NCBI GenBank assembly: GCA_965216195.1
Contig: OZ244151.1
Span: forward strand, 124,001 to 188,000
Length of the DNA stretch: 64,000 bases
Direction: 5' to 3'
Source of the DNA: Aridibacter sp965216195
GTDB lineage: Bacteria; Acidobacteriota; Blastocatellia; Pyrinomonadales; Pyrinomonadaceae
Position 1 is the stretch's first letter, and every line of letters starts with the position of its first letter. Positions 1 through 6,926 of this stretch are shown here, piece after piece. The notes under the pieces are model-generated. The model saw nothing but the letters and a program-made list of their open reading frames with translations. It ran no database searches and was not told where the DNA came from. Made by a program: the position numbers and the translations under genes.

Positions 1-1
1 G

Positions 2-337
2 TTTAACGTCGTCGCTAACAGAAAAGATGTGCCTCACGCAATTTTGATTCGCGCCGTTGAACCACTTGAAGGAGTTGGGTTAATGCGCGAAAGACGCGGA
101 GAAATGTCTGAAGGGAACCTCGCCTCAGGTCCCGGTAAACTCACAATCGCACTCGGAATCGATAAAACAATAAACAGCGAAAACCTGTGTGGAAAGCGAG
201 TTTGGATAGAAGAGGGGGAGAAGATTCCGAAATCGAAAATCGTAAGCGGTAAGCGAGTTGGAATAGACTACGCAGAAGAATATGTGATGAAGCCTTGGCG
301 GTTTTGGGTCGCGGGCAACCAGCTCGTAAGTCGTTAG
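2..337 (+). CDS. mpg: DNA-3-methyladenine glycosylase, C-terminal part (5' end outside window)
   Basis: This is the C-terminal part of an AAG/MPG-family base-excision glycosylase, which removes alkylated purines such as 3-methyladenine from DNA. The reading frame is open from position 2, so the gene starts upstream of the window. Family-typical stretches are visible: IRAVEPLEG, an arginine-rich turn, SGPGKLTIALGID (the conserved region just before the C-terminal strands), RVGIDYAEE and the ending KPWRFWVAGNQLVS. The catalytic glutamate lies in the missing N-terminal part. It stops 89 bases before the next start codon and shows no sign of being co-regulated with the cassette that follows. The family assignment is firm; the exact damage specificity is not determined. 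Confidence 0.9.
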   Translation, partial: FNVVANRKDVPHAILIRAVEPLEGVGLMRERRGEMSEGNLASGPGKLTIALGIDKTINSENLCGKRVWIEEGEKIPKSKIVSGKRVGIDYAEEYVMKPWRFWVAGNQLVSR

Positions 338-426
338 CCGATTCTTATTTCTTGACCGATTTCTTTGGCTTTGATACATTTCCCATCATCAGCTGCAAAT
401 TTTTTTTAGAAGCTAATGGAGATAAT

Positions 427-924
427 ATGACCCTGTCCAATGCAACCGCAAAGGTTGCCGCTGTGCCAAAGGCAAAAACAACTGATATCGTCGTTCAGGA
501 ACTTGAAGACGAAATGCTCGTTTACGATCTGGAAAATGACAAAGCGCACCACCTAAACGAAACTGTTTCATTTGTTTGGAAAAAATGCGACGGCAAGACT
601 TCCGTTAACGAAATAGCTGTACAGCTTTCTAATAAACTTGATCAGGGAATTGAAGCAGATTTTGTTCATCTTGCGCTGGATGAGCTTGGGAAGGCAAATC
701 TTCTGGATGCTAACCCCGGCGAACTTATAGACTTGACGCGCCGGAAAGTGCTTTTCAGATATGCACCTATGGCAGCCGTCCTGCCGGTCGTGATGTCCTT
801 AGTCGCACCCGAACCGGTTCATGCGCAAAGTTGTCTAGCGAATGGGATGAATTGCGACCCGCTAGCAAATCCGGATCCATGCTGTCCGCCCCTTTCGTGT
901 TCTTGTGAAGGAAGTTGCTGTTAA
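427..924 (+). CDS. PqqD-like (RRE-fold) protein with internal twin-arginine-like segment and eight-Cys C-terminal tail
   Basis: A 165-residue protein with three parts. Residues about 20-100 resemble PqqD, the small winged-helix peptide-recognition domain of RiPP pathways (LVYDLENDKAHHLNET, then an FVWKKCDGKTSVNEIA-like helix). Residues 104-133 read like a misplaced Tat/Sec signal: TRRKVL, a hydrophobic run (about 112-127) and an Ala-rich end, VHA before Gln134. Residues 134-165 form a Cys/Pro-rich tail with Cys at 136, 143, 152, 153, 158, 160, 164 and 165 (C-X6-C-X8-CC-X4-C-X-C-X3-CC). The ATG at 427 follows a GGAGA-type ribosome site; an upstream extension of the frame is unlikely. The stop lies 2 bases before the 2-oxoglutarate oxygenase gene, so the two are probably co-translated. 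Inference: a self-contained precursor in which the recognition domain acts as leader and the tail is the product. The alternative is an exported Cys-rich protein with a PqqD-like cytosolic anchor. Confidence 0.82.
   Translation: MTLSNATAKVAAVPKAKTTDIVVQELEDEMLVYDLENDKAHHLNETVSFVWKKCDGKTSVNEIAVQLSNKLDQGIEADFVHLALDELGKANLLDANPGELIDLTRRKVLFRYAPMAAVLPVVMSLVAPEPVHAQSCLANGMNCDPLANPDPCCPPLSCSCEGSCC
826..921 (+). other. Predicted exported Cys-rich core of the PqqD-like protein
   Basis: Codons 134-165 of the preceding gene, lying after a possible signal-peptidase site (VHA before Gln). Eight cysteines occur in 32 residues, including two CC pairs and five prolines. The order C-C-CC-C-C resembles knottin/conotoxin frameworks with an extra terminal CC. 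This is a sequence reading only; no processing is shown. Confidence 0.5.
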
Positions 925-926
925 TA

Positions 927-1541
927 ATGCCGACCGCAGATTTTTTTGAGCAGTTTGGACTAATCGCGTTCAAGAATTTTCTTGATCGCGATTTGTGTGC
1001 AGAACTTAGAACAGAAATTCTCAGTGCTTCCAAAGTCGGTTGTACGGTACGCGACATGAAGACCGGCGAATATATTATCGACGACAAATTTGCTAAGCGA
1101 AGTCAAACTAATGAACTCGGTTCTCAAATAGGTGCTATTCTTGAGGAGAAATTGAAGGGCTTGACTGCGACGATCTCCGCGCAATTTGGTGTCAGGCTAA
1201 AAGGGATTCAAGCACCGAGATATTGCTTGTATGAGAAAGGAGACTATTTCCGTTATCATGTTGATTCGGGCGACCACAAATACGTGTCGGAAGAAGGAAA
1301 GCCTCGTAAAGTCTCGGGGATCATTTTCTTAAACGACGAATCGCGTGAGCCTGAGGAAGGGAAATACTCTGGCGGCAACCTTACATTTTACGGACTTAAC
1401 GACAATGAAGCCTTTGCAAAATTTGGTCTTCCGCTTGTCGGCGAACAGGGAATGTTGATCACGTTTCCACCGACCTTGCCTCACGAAGTTACGCCGGTGA
1501 CATACGGCGAAAGATTTACGATCGCCACGTGGTTTATTTAA
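927..1541 (+). CDS. 2-oxoglutarate/Fe(II)-dependent oxygenase, prolyl 4-hydroxylase type
   Basis: A 204-residue non-haem iron dioxygenase of the P4Hc/2OG-FeII_Oxy family, which couples 2-oxoglutarate decarboxylation to hydroxylation, often of proline in peptides. The metal site is visible as H111-x-D113 in YHVDSGD and H186 in PPTLPHEVTP, with R196 at the expected 2-oxoglutarate carboxylate position. The ATG at 927 lies just after the stop of the PqqD-like gene; a TTG at 915 would be an alternative start inside it. Context suggests that its substrate is the Pro/Asn/Asp-rich Cys tail of the upstream protein. That is inference; a free amino acid or another protein could equally be the substrate. 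Its 3' end overlaps the convergent DUF2911 gene by 8 bases. Confidence 0.85.
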   Translation: MPTADFFEQFGLIAFKNFLDRDLCAELRTEILSASKVGCTVRDMKTGEYIIDDKFAKRSQTNELGSQIGAILEEKLKGLTATISAQFGVRLKGIQAPRYCLYEKGDYFRYHVDSGDHKYVSEEGKPRKVSGIIFLNDESREPEEGKYSGGNLTFYGLNDNEAFAKFGLPLVGEQGMLITFPPTLPHEVTPVTYGERFTIATWFI

Positions 1542-2394
1542 TCGAATCCCAAAAAATTTGTGTTTGAGAAATGTAGTTTGCGTTGTTGCGCTCCTTTGCC
1601 CAGGCGTTTGCTTCCGCGATCACTCTCAGCGCTTCATTTCTTTTTCCTTGCTTCGCCAGAATCTTTGCGTGGAGCAAGCCGTAACGAAAATTCTTCGGGC
1701 TTTTCACAATCGCTTCCGTGATCCATCGAACCGCTTTATCTAAATCCCGTCCGTTGTGCATGTAATATTCAGCGGCGCGGAAAAGATTTCTATGACTCAT
1801 TCCGCCATCTGCTTTTGACAGTTCGACGATTTGGTTGTCGATTTGTGTGTCAACTGAAAAATCGATCGTGAAACTCACACGCGTGTTTTCCCAATCCAGA
1901 TTTACATCTACCGATTTTGTTTTGAGATTTGAAAATTGGAACGTAAACGTTTCCGTGAAGTCTATCTTCTCTGACTTCGCGGTAAAACGAAAGGCATCCT
2001 CCTCTCGTTTATAAACGTTTCCGGCAAGCGAACGATGGCGCGTGTTCTTATGGATTATCATCGTCCACGCTTTTTTCCCAGGAATTGTGTAAAGAGCGTA
2101 AGTGCCGGCCTTTAATTTGTTTCCAGCGATTGAAACATCTTCCGAGAAAGTGATCTTCGTTGAAGCATTCGCGCCGGTTCGCCAGATTTTGTCAAACGGC
2201 ACAAGACCGCCAAAAATCTTACGTCCTTTCGCGCTCGGCCGAGCGTAGGTCAGCTTCACACGCGTTAACGCTACTTGCTGCGTGATTTCGGTAAACGGAC
2301 TTAGCGTCGGCACATGCAAACTGTTTGAAGGGCGTTGACTGAGAGTGACCTGGGAGGCGATTAATATAATGAAAATTAGCACAAGTTGTTTCAT
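1534..2394 (-). CDS. Secreted DUF2911-domain protein with C-terminal TPR-like region
   Basis: A 286-residue protein. The first 20 residues form a signal peptide (MKQLVLIFIILIASQVTLSQ). The body matches the DUF2911 family: VKLTYARPSAKGRKIFGG, PFDKIWRTGANASTKITF, then AGTYALYTIPG. The last 90 residues contain helical repeats (RNLFRAAEYYMHNGRDLDKAVRWITEA) typical of a TPR-like tail. The ATG at 2394 was preferred over an upstream in-frame codon because it places the signal peptide at the terminus and follows a GGAGAACCC ribosome site. The biochemical role of DUF2911 is unknown. It is probably periplasmic. Confidence 0.88.
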   Translation of the reverse strand: MKQLVLIFIILIASQVTLSQRPSNSLHVPTLSPFTEITQQVALTRVKLTYARPSAKGRKIFGGLVPFDKIWRTGANASTKITFSEDVSIAGNKLKAGTYALYTIPGKKAWTMIIHKNTRHRSLAGNVYKREEDAFRFTAKSEKIDFTETFTFQFSNLKTKSVDVNLDWENTRVSFTIDFSVDTQIDNQIVELSKADGGMSHRNLFRAAEYYMHNGRDLDKAVRWITEAIVKSPKNFRYGLLHAKILAKQGKRNEALRVIAEANAWAKERNNANYISQTQIFWDSIK

Positions 2395-2429
2395 TGGGTT
2401 CTCCGGCGTCGTAGTTTCCCTTATTCTAG

Positions 2430-2461
2430 ACAGGCGAAAACACGACCGCAAGGGAGTGTGC
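2430..2461 (+). repeat. Dispersed 32-bp repeat, copy A
   Basis: This 32-bp stretch matches 5475-5506 at 30 of 32 positions (core CACGACCGC, then AGGGAGTGTGC). It lies just upstream of the DUF2911 gene. A degraded inverted partner may lie near 2500-2520 (CGAAAACGTGTGCTG on the minus strand). Both copies are intergenic, as expected of a REP-like element. Confidence 0.6.
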
Positions 2462-2580
2462 TGCTTCAACATTTGTTATACCCTTACTTCCGCGGGTTTC
2501 AGCACACGTTTTCGATTCGTCCAAAAAAGCACACCACCCGACAACTACAAGGGGTACAACTGCCTGCGAATTCACACGAA

Positions 2581-3201
2581 TTAGAAGTCGCGCGTAAACT
2601 CCGTTATTCTCACAACAGCACGGTTTAGGTTTTCTTCCTCAGTATGTCCCGAAGCTTTTCGAGGTTTGAAGGAGTGATTGCCATCCGGAATCCACGCAAT
2701 CCGTATGTTTTTCGACAGCTTATATCCTGATACTTCCTCCGGCTTCCCAAACGGATCCCGCTCGCCCTGTACGATTAGCGTTTGAGTCTTAAGCGTTTCA
2801 AGATGCCCGGTTCGGAGTTTTTCGGGCTTTCCGGGTGGGTGAAACGGATATCCGAGACATATCAAACCCGCGACTTCCGATGCATCGGCAATCATACTCG
2901 CGAGCCTTCCGCCCATTGATTTTCCGCCAATATACAACGGCAAATCATTGCGAACTTCTCTAACGACTTCCCGCCAAGTTTCAAGTAATTTCCTCGGGCT
3001 TCCAGGACCGCGGCGTTTGCCATCTACACGTCTCAGAGCCATATACTCAAACTCAAAACGGCTCACCAAAATCTCGTTTCGTGCCAAGCCTTCTGCGATC
3101 GCATTCATAAAAGGAGTGTCCATTGGGGCGCCGGCACCGTGGGCCAAAATCACGTGCGCGATGGCTCGTTTTGAAGGTTTGTCAGTCAGAAAGTTGGTCA
3201 T
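2581..3201 (-). CDS. Small alpha/beta hydrolase of the KANL3/Tex30 type
   Basis: A 206-residue cytosolic alpha/beta hydrolase with no signal peptide. The oxyanion region HGAGAPMD (about 21-28) is characteristic of the KANL3/Tex30-like branch. The nucleophile elbow is GGKSMGGR with Ser95, the acid is probably Asp149 in QGERDPFG and the base His176 in DGNHSF. The physiological substrate of this family is not known. The gene stands alone and ends about 190 bases from the start of the DUF2911 gene, which is on the same strand. Confidence 0.85.
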   Translation of the reverse strand: MTNFLTDKPSKRAIAHVILAHGAGAPMDTPFMNAIAEGLARNEILVSRFEFEYMALRRVDGKRRGPGSPRKLLETWREVVREVRNDLPLYIGGKSMGGRLASMIADASEVAGLICLGYPFHPPGKPEKLRTGHLETLKTQTLIVQGERDPFGKPEEVSGYKLSKNIRIAWIPDGNHSFKPRKASGHTEEENLNRAVVRITEFTRDF

Positions 3202-3417
3202 GATGTTAATAATTTACCAGTCGGAAACCGCGACCGCCACCAAGGTTGCAGAATTGGGGTTCGTTCCGGCTGAAACTTGCGAACCGACGAGCAATTTATT
3301 TGACGTATGGCAGTTTCAAACCTATATTGATGCTAACCCCAATTTGTTGGCAAATTTTTATATGAAGCTTTGCTTGCTTCGGAGTAGGCAGTGTTTCGTA
3401 TTAAGGAGATTTTGATC

Positions 3418-3954
3418 ATGAGAAATGTATTACTTTTCATCGCAATTCTACTCGTTGGCACATTAGGGCTAGCCTGTTCCACAACACCCGAGAGCACTAA
3501 TTCAAACACTAATTTGAACGCAAATCTGGCGGACAATTCAAACGCCGGCTCAGACGATGATTCCGATGAGGACGCAAATCATTCAGAAAGCACTGATGAC
3601 GATTCGGATGCCGATCGTTCAAAAGGTGATGACGATGATTCCGATTCGGAAACAGATGGAAAAGACGACAAAAGAGCCAAATCCGATGGTAAAAAATCTG
3701 ATAGCAACGCTGGTAAGTCCACTTCATCGAGAACGGGAGGGAAAACCGTCAGGAAGACTAGCACCGGTGACAAAAACGTCGTAGAAAAGGCTGCTGATGG
3801 TACAAAGAGCGGCGTGAAAACGGCTGCAAAGAAAACCGGAAGTGCAGCAAAGAAAACAGGCAATGTCATTAAAGAAGGTGCTAAAAAGACCGCCAACGCT
3901 ACAAAGAAGGGAGCGAAAAAGGTTGGTAAGAAAGTAAAGGATATCTTTAATTAG
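3418..3954 (+). CDS. Lipoprotein with acidic Asp/Ser region followed by Lys/Ala-rich repeats
   Basis: A 178-residue predicted lipoprotein. The ATG at 3418 follows an AAGGAGAT ribosome site and gives a signal peptide ending in a lipobox, LGLACS, with the lipidated Cys at about residue 20. After an Asn-rich spacer, residues about 45-95 are dominated by Asp, Ser and Glu. From about residue 110 to the end the chain switches to basic repeats built on KKTG/KKTAN/KKGAKK, resembling histone H1 tails. No enzymatic domain is seen. It may tether nucleic acid, cell-wall polymer or acidic polysaccharide to the membrane; this is inference from charge only. Confidence 0.75.
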   Translation: MRNVLLFIAILLVGTLGLACSTTPESTNSNTNLNANLADNSNAGSDDDSDEDANHSESTDDDSDADRSKGDDDDSDSETDGKDDKRAKSDGKKSDSNAGKSTSSRTGGKTVRKTSTGDKNVVEKAADGTKSGVKTAAKKTGSAAKKTGNVIKEGAKKTANATKKGAKKVGKKVKDIFN

Positions 3955-4058
3955 ATAAGTTTTAAGCTGAGAGGTCAACCACTTCGGTTTGTTATTAAAG
4001 GTGGAAGCCAAAGTGATCGGTAAAAGATTCCGGGCGGATGTAAGGATCTGTATGTTTC

Positions 4059-4865
4059 TTATTCCGTCCGGAATGAACCTTTTCGGAGCAGATATCCGAG
4101 AATCACGCCGAATACAAAATTTGACACGCCGACCTCAATTCCGTGGCCAAATCTCACATATGCGGGCATATACTCACTTGGCGGGATTAGCGGGGCAATT
4201 CCCCCAAAGACAGCAAAAATCAATCCGATCAGCATCGATGATTTAGGCAAAGACAGTGGGGTAGTTCGTAAGATCAGATATGCAACTCCGATGAAAATGA
4301 GTCCCCGGAAAAACTGTGTGATCGCGATCAGCGAAAACGGTGGTATTTTCGTGCCGTAAAATTCGGCCACTTCCGGGTAAACGGTAACGAGCACGATACC
4401 CGCCGTCAGATAGATGAAAAAATAGATCAGACAACCGGCCATGATTCTCCCTATCCATGCAAATACCCGCCTTTTTACAACGTTTGTCATCGGGGCTTTA
4501 GGCGTCGCTTTTCCAAAAACAATGACTACAATCAACGTCTCTATTAAAGCGCGCAATATGCCGGTAAACGTTATCTGCAACGTTTCAGCTTGATCTGTAA
4601 TGCCGAATATGAGTGCTTCGATGTGAAGGTTAATGTTTCCAATCGCGCAATAGATGGTGAATGCAAAAGCAAACAGCGATACGCCGCTCTGTGTGGAGTT
4701 TGATACATAGGTCGCGAGCACAATTACAATAAGAAAAGTGGCGAATAAGCTTAAAGTAAAGTGATGAAGCGTTGTAGGTAACCCAAAAAATCTTGTCAAC
4801 AGAGTGTCGATAGCGGCCAATAAAGCCGAAACAATTATGGCATTTAACACAAATTTCGATTTCAT
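4059..4865 (-). CDS. Polytopic membrane protein under PadR control
   Basis: A 268-residue integral membrane protein with about seven hydrophobic segments spread along its length and short polar loops. No recognised family motif was found. Its start codon overlaps the stop of the upstream PadR regulator gene by 4 bases (4862-4865), so the two form an operon and the membrane protein is the likely effector. PadR-linked membrane proteins are often exporters or envelope-stress proteins, but nothing in the sequence decides this. Confidence 0.75.
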   Translation of the reverse strand: MKSKFVLNAIIVSALLAAIDTLLTRFFGLPTTLHHFTLSLFATFLIVIVLATYVSNSTQSGVSLFAFAFTIYCAIGNINLHIEALIFGITDQAETLQITFTGILRALIETLIVVIVFGKATPKAPMTNVVKRRVFAWIGRIMAGCLIYFFIYLTAGIVLVTVYPEVAEFYGTKIPPFSLIAITQFFRGLIFIGVAYLILRTTPLSLPKSSMLIGLIFAVFGGIAPLIPPSEYMPAYVRFGHGIEVGVSNFVFGVILGYLLRKGSFRTE

Positions 4866-5380
4866 TGTTTAATCTTCATCAATGCCTTTTGCGTCCATTT
4901 AAAGGTAGTTTTGTGAGAAACGACCCCGTGTTCAAAAGCTAGACCCGCACAGGGTTTAAGCTTCGCCCCCTCACCTGCCGCATAATTCTCGAGTTCCGCA
5001 ATATATTCCTTTAAGAGAACTCTAAGAGAGTTTAAAAAAGAAACGACTTTGTCTCGCGGAATTTGATCGTCCATAAATGCGAAACGAAGCAACAGTATGT
5101 CCAACCTTTTGGCAACGTCATCCTTTTTGATCGGTTTCGTGAGCCAGATTCGAAACTCATCTTCGCCCTTTTCGGTAATGTAGAACAATTTTCTGCCGGA
5201 ATCGTCCTGTTTCTGCACCGCCATTCTTAGCTTTTGAAGTTTTTTTAGCGCAGGGTAAATCGAGCCCGGGCTACTACTGTAGTTTCCCATCGCAGTCGTT
5301 TCGAAAGTCTTTCTAACTTCGTAACCAGTAGAGGGACGCTGGAGTAATAAACCTAGGATCGCGAAATCAAGATGAGTCAT
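4862..5380 (-). CDS. PadR-family transcriptional regulator
   Basis: A 172-residue PadR-type repressor. The N-terminal winged helix is clear (DFAILGLLLQRPSTGYEVRK, SPGSIYPALKKLQ, then GRKLFYITEKGEDEF), followed by a C-terminal helical dimerisation region. PadR proteins usually repress their own operon and release DNA on ligand binding. Two copies of a 15-bp palindrome lie 12-50 bases upstream of the start codon, fitting autoregulation. The gene is translationally coupled to the membrane protein downstream. Confidence 0.92.
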   Translation of the reverse strand: MTHLDFAILGLLLQRPSTGYEVRKTFETTAMGNYSSSPGSIYPALKKLQKLRMAVQKQDDSGRKLFYITEKGEDEFRIWLTKPIKKDDVAKRLDILLLRFAFMDDQIPRDKVVSFLNSLRVLLKEYIAELENYAAGEGAKLKPCAGLAFEHGVVSHKTTFKWTQKALMKIKQ

Positions 5381-5392
5381 AATAGCGAGGAT

Positions 5393-5430
5393 AGTACGAA
5401 TCGTATTAAATGTCCAGTACGAATCGTACT
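5393..5430. promoter_or_regulatory. Paired palindromic operators upstream of padR
   Basis: Two direct copies of a 15-bp palindrome: AGTACGAATCGTATT at 5393-5407 and AGTACGAATCGTACT at 5416-5430. The second is a perfect AGTACGA-N-TCGTACT dyad and the first has two changes in its last arm. Centres are 23 bp apart, about two helical turns, which suits two PadR dimers bound on the same face. Confidence 0.75.
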
Positions 5431-5474
5431 AGCGCTAGGGCATCATCCGGATCGGTTGAGTAGCCCGAAACTAA

Positions 5475-5612
5475 ACAGGCGGAAACACGACCGCGAGGGA
5501 GTGTGCCCGTGTCAGGTTACATTGCCATAAACAAACTCTCATCGGCATTTAGATTCCGAAGCATACTCAAATGATAATGGGCACGCTTTTACACGTGCGT
5601 TTCTGCCTGTGT
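5475..5612. repeat. REP-like element: repeat copy B with an inverted partner
   Basis: The 32-bp repeat copy B occupies 5475-5506. At 5581-5612 the minus strand carries a related form that begins ACAGGCAGAAACGCACG and ends GCGTGCCC. The two face each other across about 75 bp, like a BIME-type pair of REP units. The element fills much of the 530-bp gap between padR and the iminopeptidase gene. Confidence 0.5.
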
Positions 5613-5623
5613 GTTTATGATGA

Positions 5624-5660
5624 AAAAGCCGCATCGGGTCTGAACTCCCGGGCGGCTTTT
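5624..5660 (-). terminator. Rho-independent terminator of the minus-strand mini-gene
   Basis: A 9-bp stem, AAAAGCCGC paired with GCGGCTTTT, around a GC-rich loop. Read on the minus strand it ends in a T run after the second arm, so it closes the short transcription unit that starts near 5796. Confidence 0.7.
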
Positions 5661-5724
5661 CGGTAGACTGTTGAAATTAGCTTGAAACTAACGGTCTAAC
5701 AATCTATTAGGTTTTGTTAGAGGC

Positions 5725-5760
5725 TTAAGCTTCAGCCACCTCACTATAATCATTATTCAT
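5725..5760 (-). CDS. Possible 11-residue peptide ORF in a mini transcription unit
   Basis: The ORF reads MNNDYSEVAEA and stops. It is preceded by AAGGAGGTGATC (5771-5782), which is complementary over 12 bases to the 3' end of 16S rRNA. A promoter lies at 5803-5832 and a terminator at 5624-5660, so the whole unit is about 170 nt. The spacing from GGAGG to ATG (15 nt) is longer than usual, so either the peptide is made from a weaker inner site (AAAGGG) or the strong site has another purpose, such as ribosome capture. There is no recognised homologue. Confidence 0.45.
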   Translation of the reverse strand: MNNDYSEVAEA

Positions 5761-5770
5761 AAATCCCTTT

Positions 5771-5782
5771 GATCACCTCCTT
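5771..5782 (-). promoter_or_regulatory. Full-length Shine-Dalgarno sequence
   Basis: AAGGAGGTGATC on the minus strand, a 12-base complement of the 16S rRNA 3' terminus. It is much stronger than the ribosome sites of neighbouring genes, which mostly match over 4-6 bases. Confidence 0.65.
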
Positions 5783-5802
5783 CTCTAGTGTTTGAGGATT
5801 TC

Positions 5803-5832
5803 AGTGTAGCGGATTAAATTCGCACAAGTCAA
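5803..5832 (-). promoter_or_regulatory. Sigma-70-type promoter of the mini-gene
   Basis: On the minus strand, TTGACT (5827-5832) and TACACT (5803-5808) are separated by 18 bp. Transcription would start near 5796 and run into the 11-codon ORF. Confidence 0.55.
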
Positions 5833-5966
5833 TAAATATTGCAGCTAGAACAAATAACGGACAATGGATAGCGGATAATATTCAGAGACTTAATTCTCCA
5901 TTATTCGTTATCAATTATCAGTTTCCAAACTTCCTAGACTCTAAAGTTTCCTGTATTATTCCCCTT

Positions 5967-6926
5967 ATGAAACAACTTTATCCTGAGATTGAACCCTTTG
6001 ATTCGGGCATGCTCGAGGTGTCGGATATCCACACGATTTATTACGAGCGTTGCGGAAATCCGGATGGCATTCCGGTAGTTTTCTTGCATGGGGGACCGGG
6101 CGGCGGTTTGATCCCCATGTACCGCAGATTTTTCGATCCTGAGGCTTACAACATAACGCTTTTTGATCAACGCGGTTCGGGTAAATCTACTCCGCATGCA
6201 GACTTAAGAGAAAACACTACGTGGGATTTGGTGAAAGACATCGAAACGCTTCGTGAGAAGTTTGGTGTGGAAAAGTGGTATGTTTTCGGCGGTTCGTGGG
6301 GCAGCACGCTTTCGCTTACATATGCCGAAACACATCCTGATCGCATTAGCGGACTTGTTTTACGAGGTATTTTTCTCACACGCCCGAAAGAGCTCAAGTG
6401 GTTTTATCAGTATGGCGCAAGCGAGATTTTCCCTGATTTTTGGGAGCGTTATCGTGACGAAATTCCGGAAGGTGAACGCACCGACATGATGACCGCCTAT
6501 CACAAACGCCTTATTAGCGATGACGAAAAAACTCGTGTTTCAGCCGCTCGCGCCTGGAGCGTTTGGGAGGGTTCGACCTCTAAGCTCTTTCCTGACAAAG
6601 ATTTAATGAATCATTGGGAGGACGAAAAGGAAGCGCTGTCGCTTGCAAGGATCGAATGTCACTACTTTATGAACAATTCGTTTTTCCCTACCGAAAACTA
6701 CCTAATTGAGAACGTTGATAAGATTCGTCACATCCCGACGGTGATCGTACAGGGACGATACGACGTCGTATGCCCAATGATTTCTGCGTGGGAATTGCAC
6801 AAGGCTTTTCCGGAGGCGGAGTTAAATGTAATTGACGATGCTGGTCACTCCATTTCCGAGAAGGGAATCACGGCGGCGTTAGTTGACGCAACCGATCGTT
6901 TCAGAGACAAGGAACAAAATGGCTAA
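5967..6926 (+). CDS. pip: Prolyl iminopeptidase (S33 family)
   Basis: A 319-residue proline iminopeptidase that releases N-terminal proline from peptides in the cytosol. It shows HGGPGGG (41-47), the oxyanion region typical of S33 enzymes, DQRGSGKSTP, the nucleophile elbow GGSWGS with Ser110, an acid in QGRYDVVCP and the base in DDAGHS. The length matches the family. There is no signal peptide. The ATG at 5967 follows a weak ribosome site. The end overlaps the next small gene by 8 bases, suggesting a two-gene operon. Confidence 0.95.
   Translation: MKQLYPEIEPFDSGMLEVSDIHTIYYERCGNPDGIPVVFLHGGPGGGLIPMYRRFFDPEAYNITLFDQRGSGKSTPHADLRENTTWDLVKDIETLREKFGVEKWYVFGGSWGSTLSLTYAETHPDRISGLVLRGIFLTRPKELKWFYQYGASEIFPDFWERYRDEIPEGERTDMMTAYHKRLISDDEKTRVSAARAWSVWEGSTSKLFPDKDLMNHWEDEKEALSLARIECHYFMNNSFFPTENYLIENVDKIRHIPTVIVQGRYDVVCPMISAWELHKAFPEAELNVIDDAGHSISEKGITAALVDATDRFRDKEQNG

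Noticed and set aside
3579..3896. Minus-strand ORF opposite the charge-switch lipoprotein gene
   Set aside because: Its Leu/Phe/Ser composition is a by-product of the low-complexity Asp/Lys codons on the plus strand.
5771..5790. Possible 16S rRNA 3'-end fragment on the plus strand (GATCACCTCCTT)
   Set aside because: Only 12-13 bases match and no other 16S sequence surrounds them. The complement works as a Shine-Dalgarno site for the minus-strand ORF.
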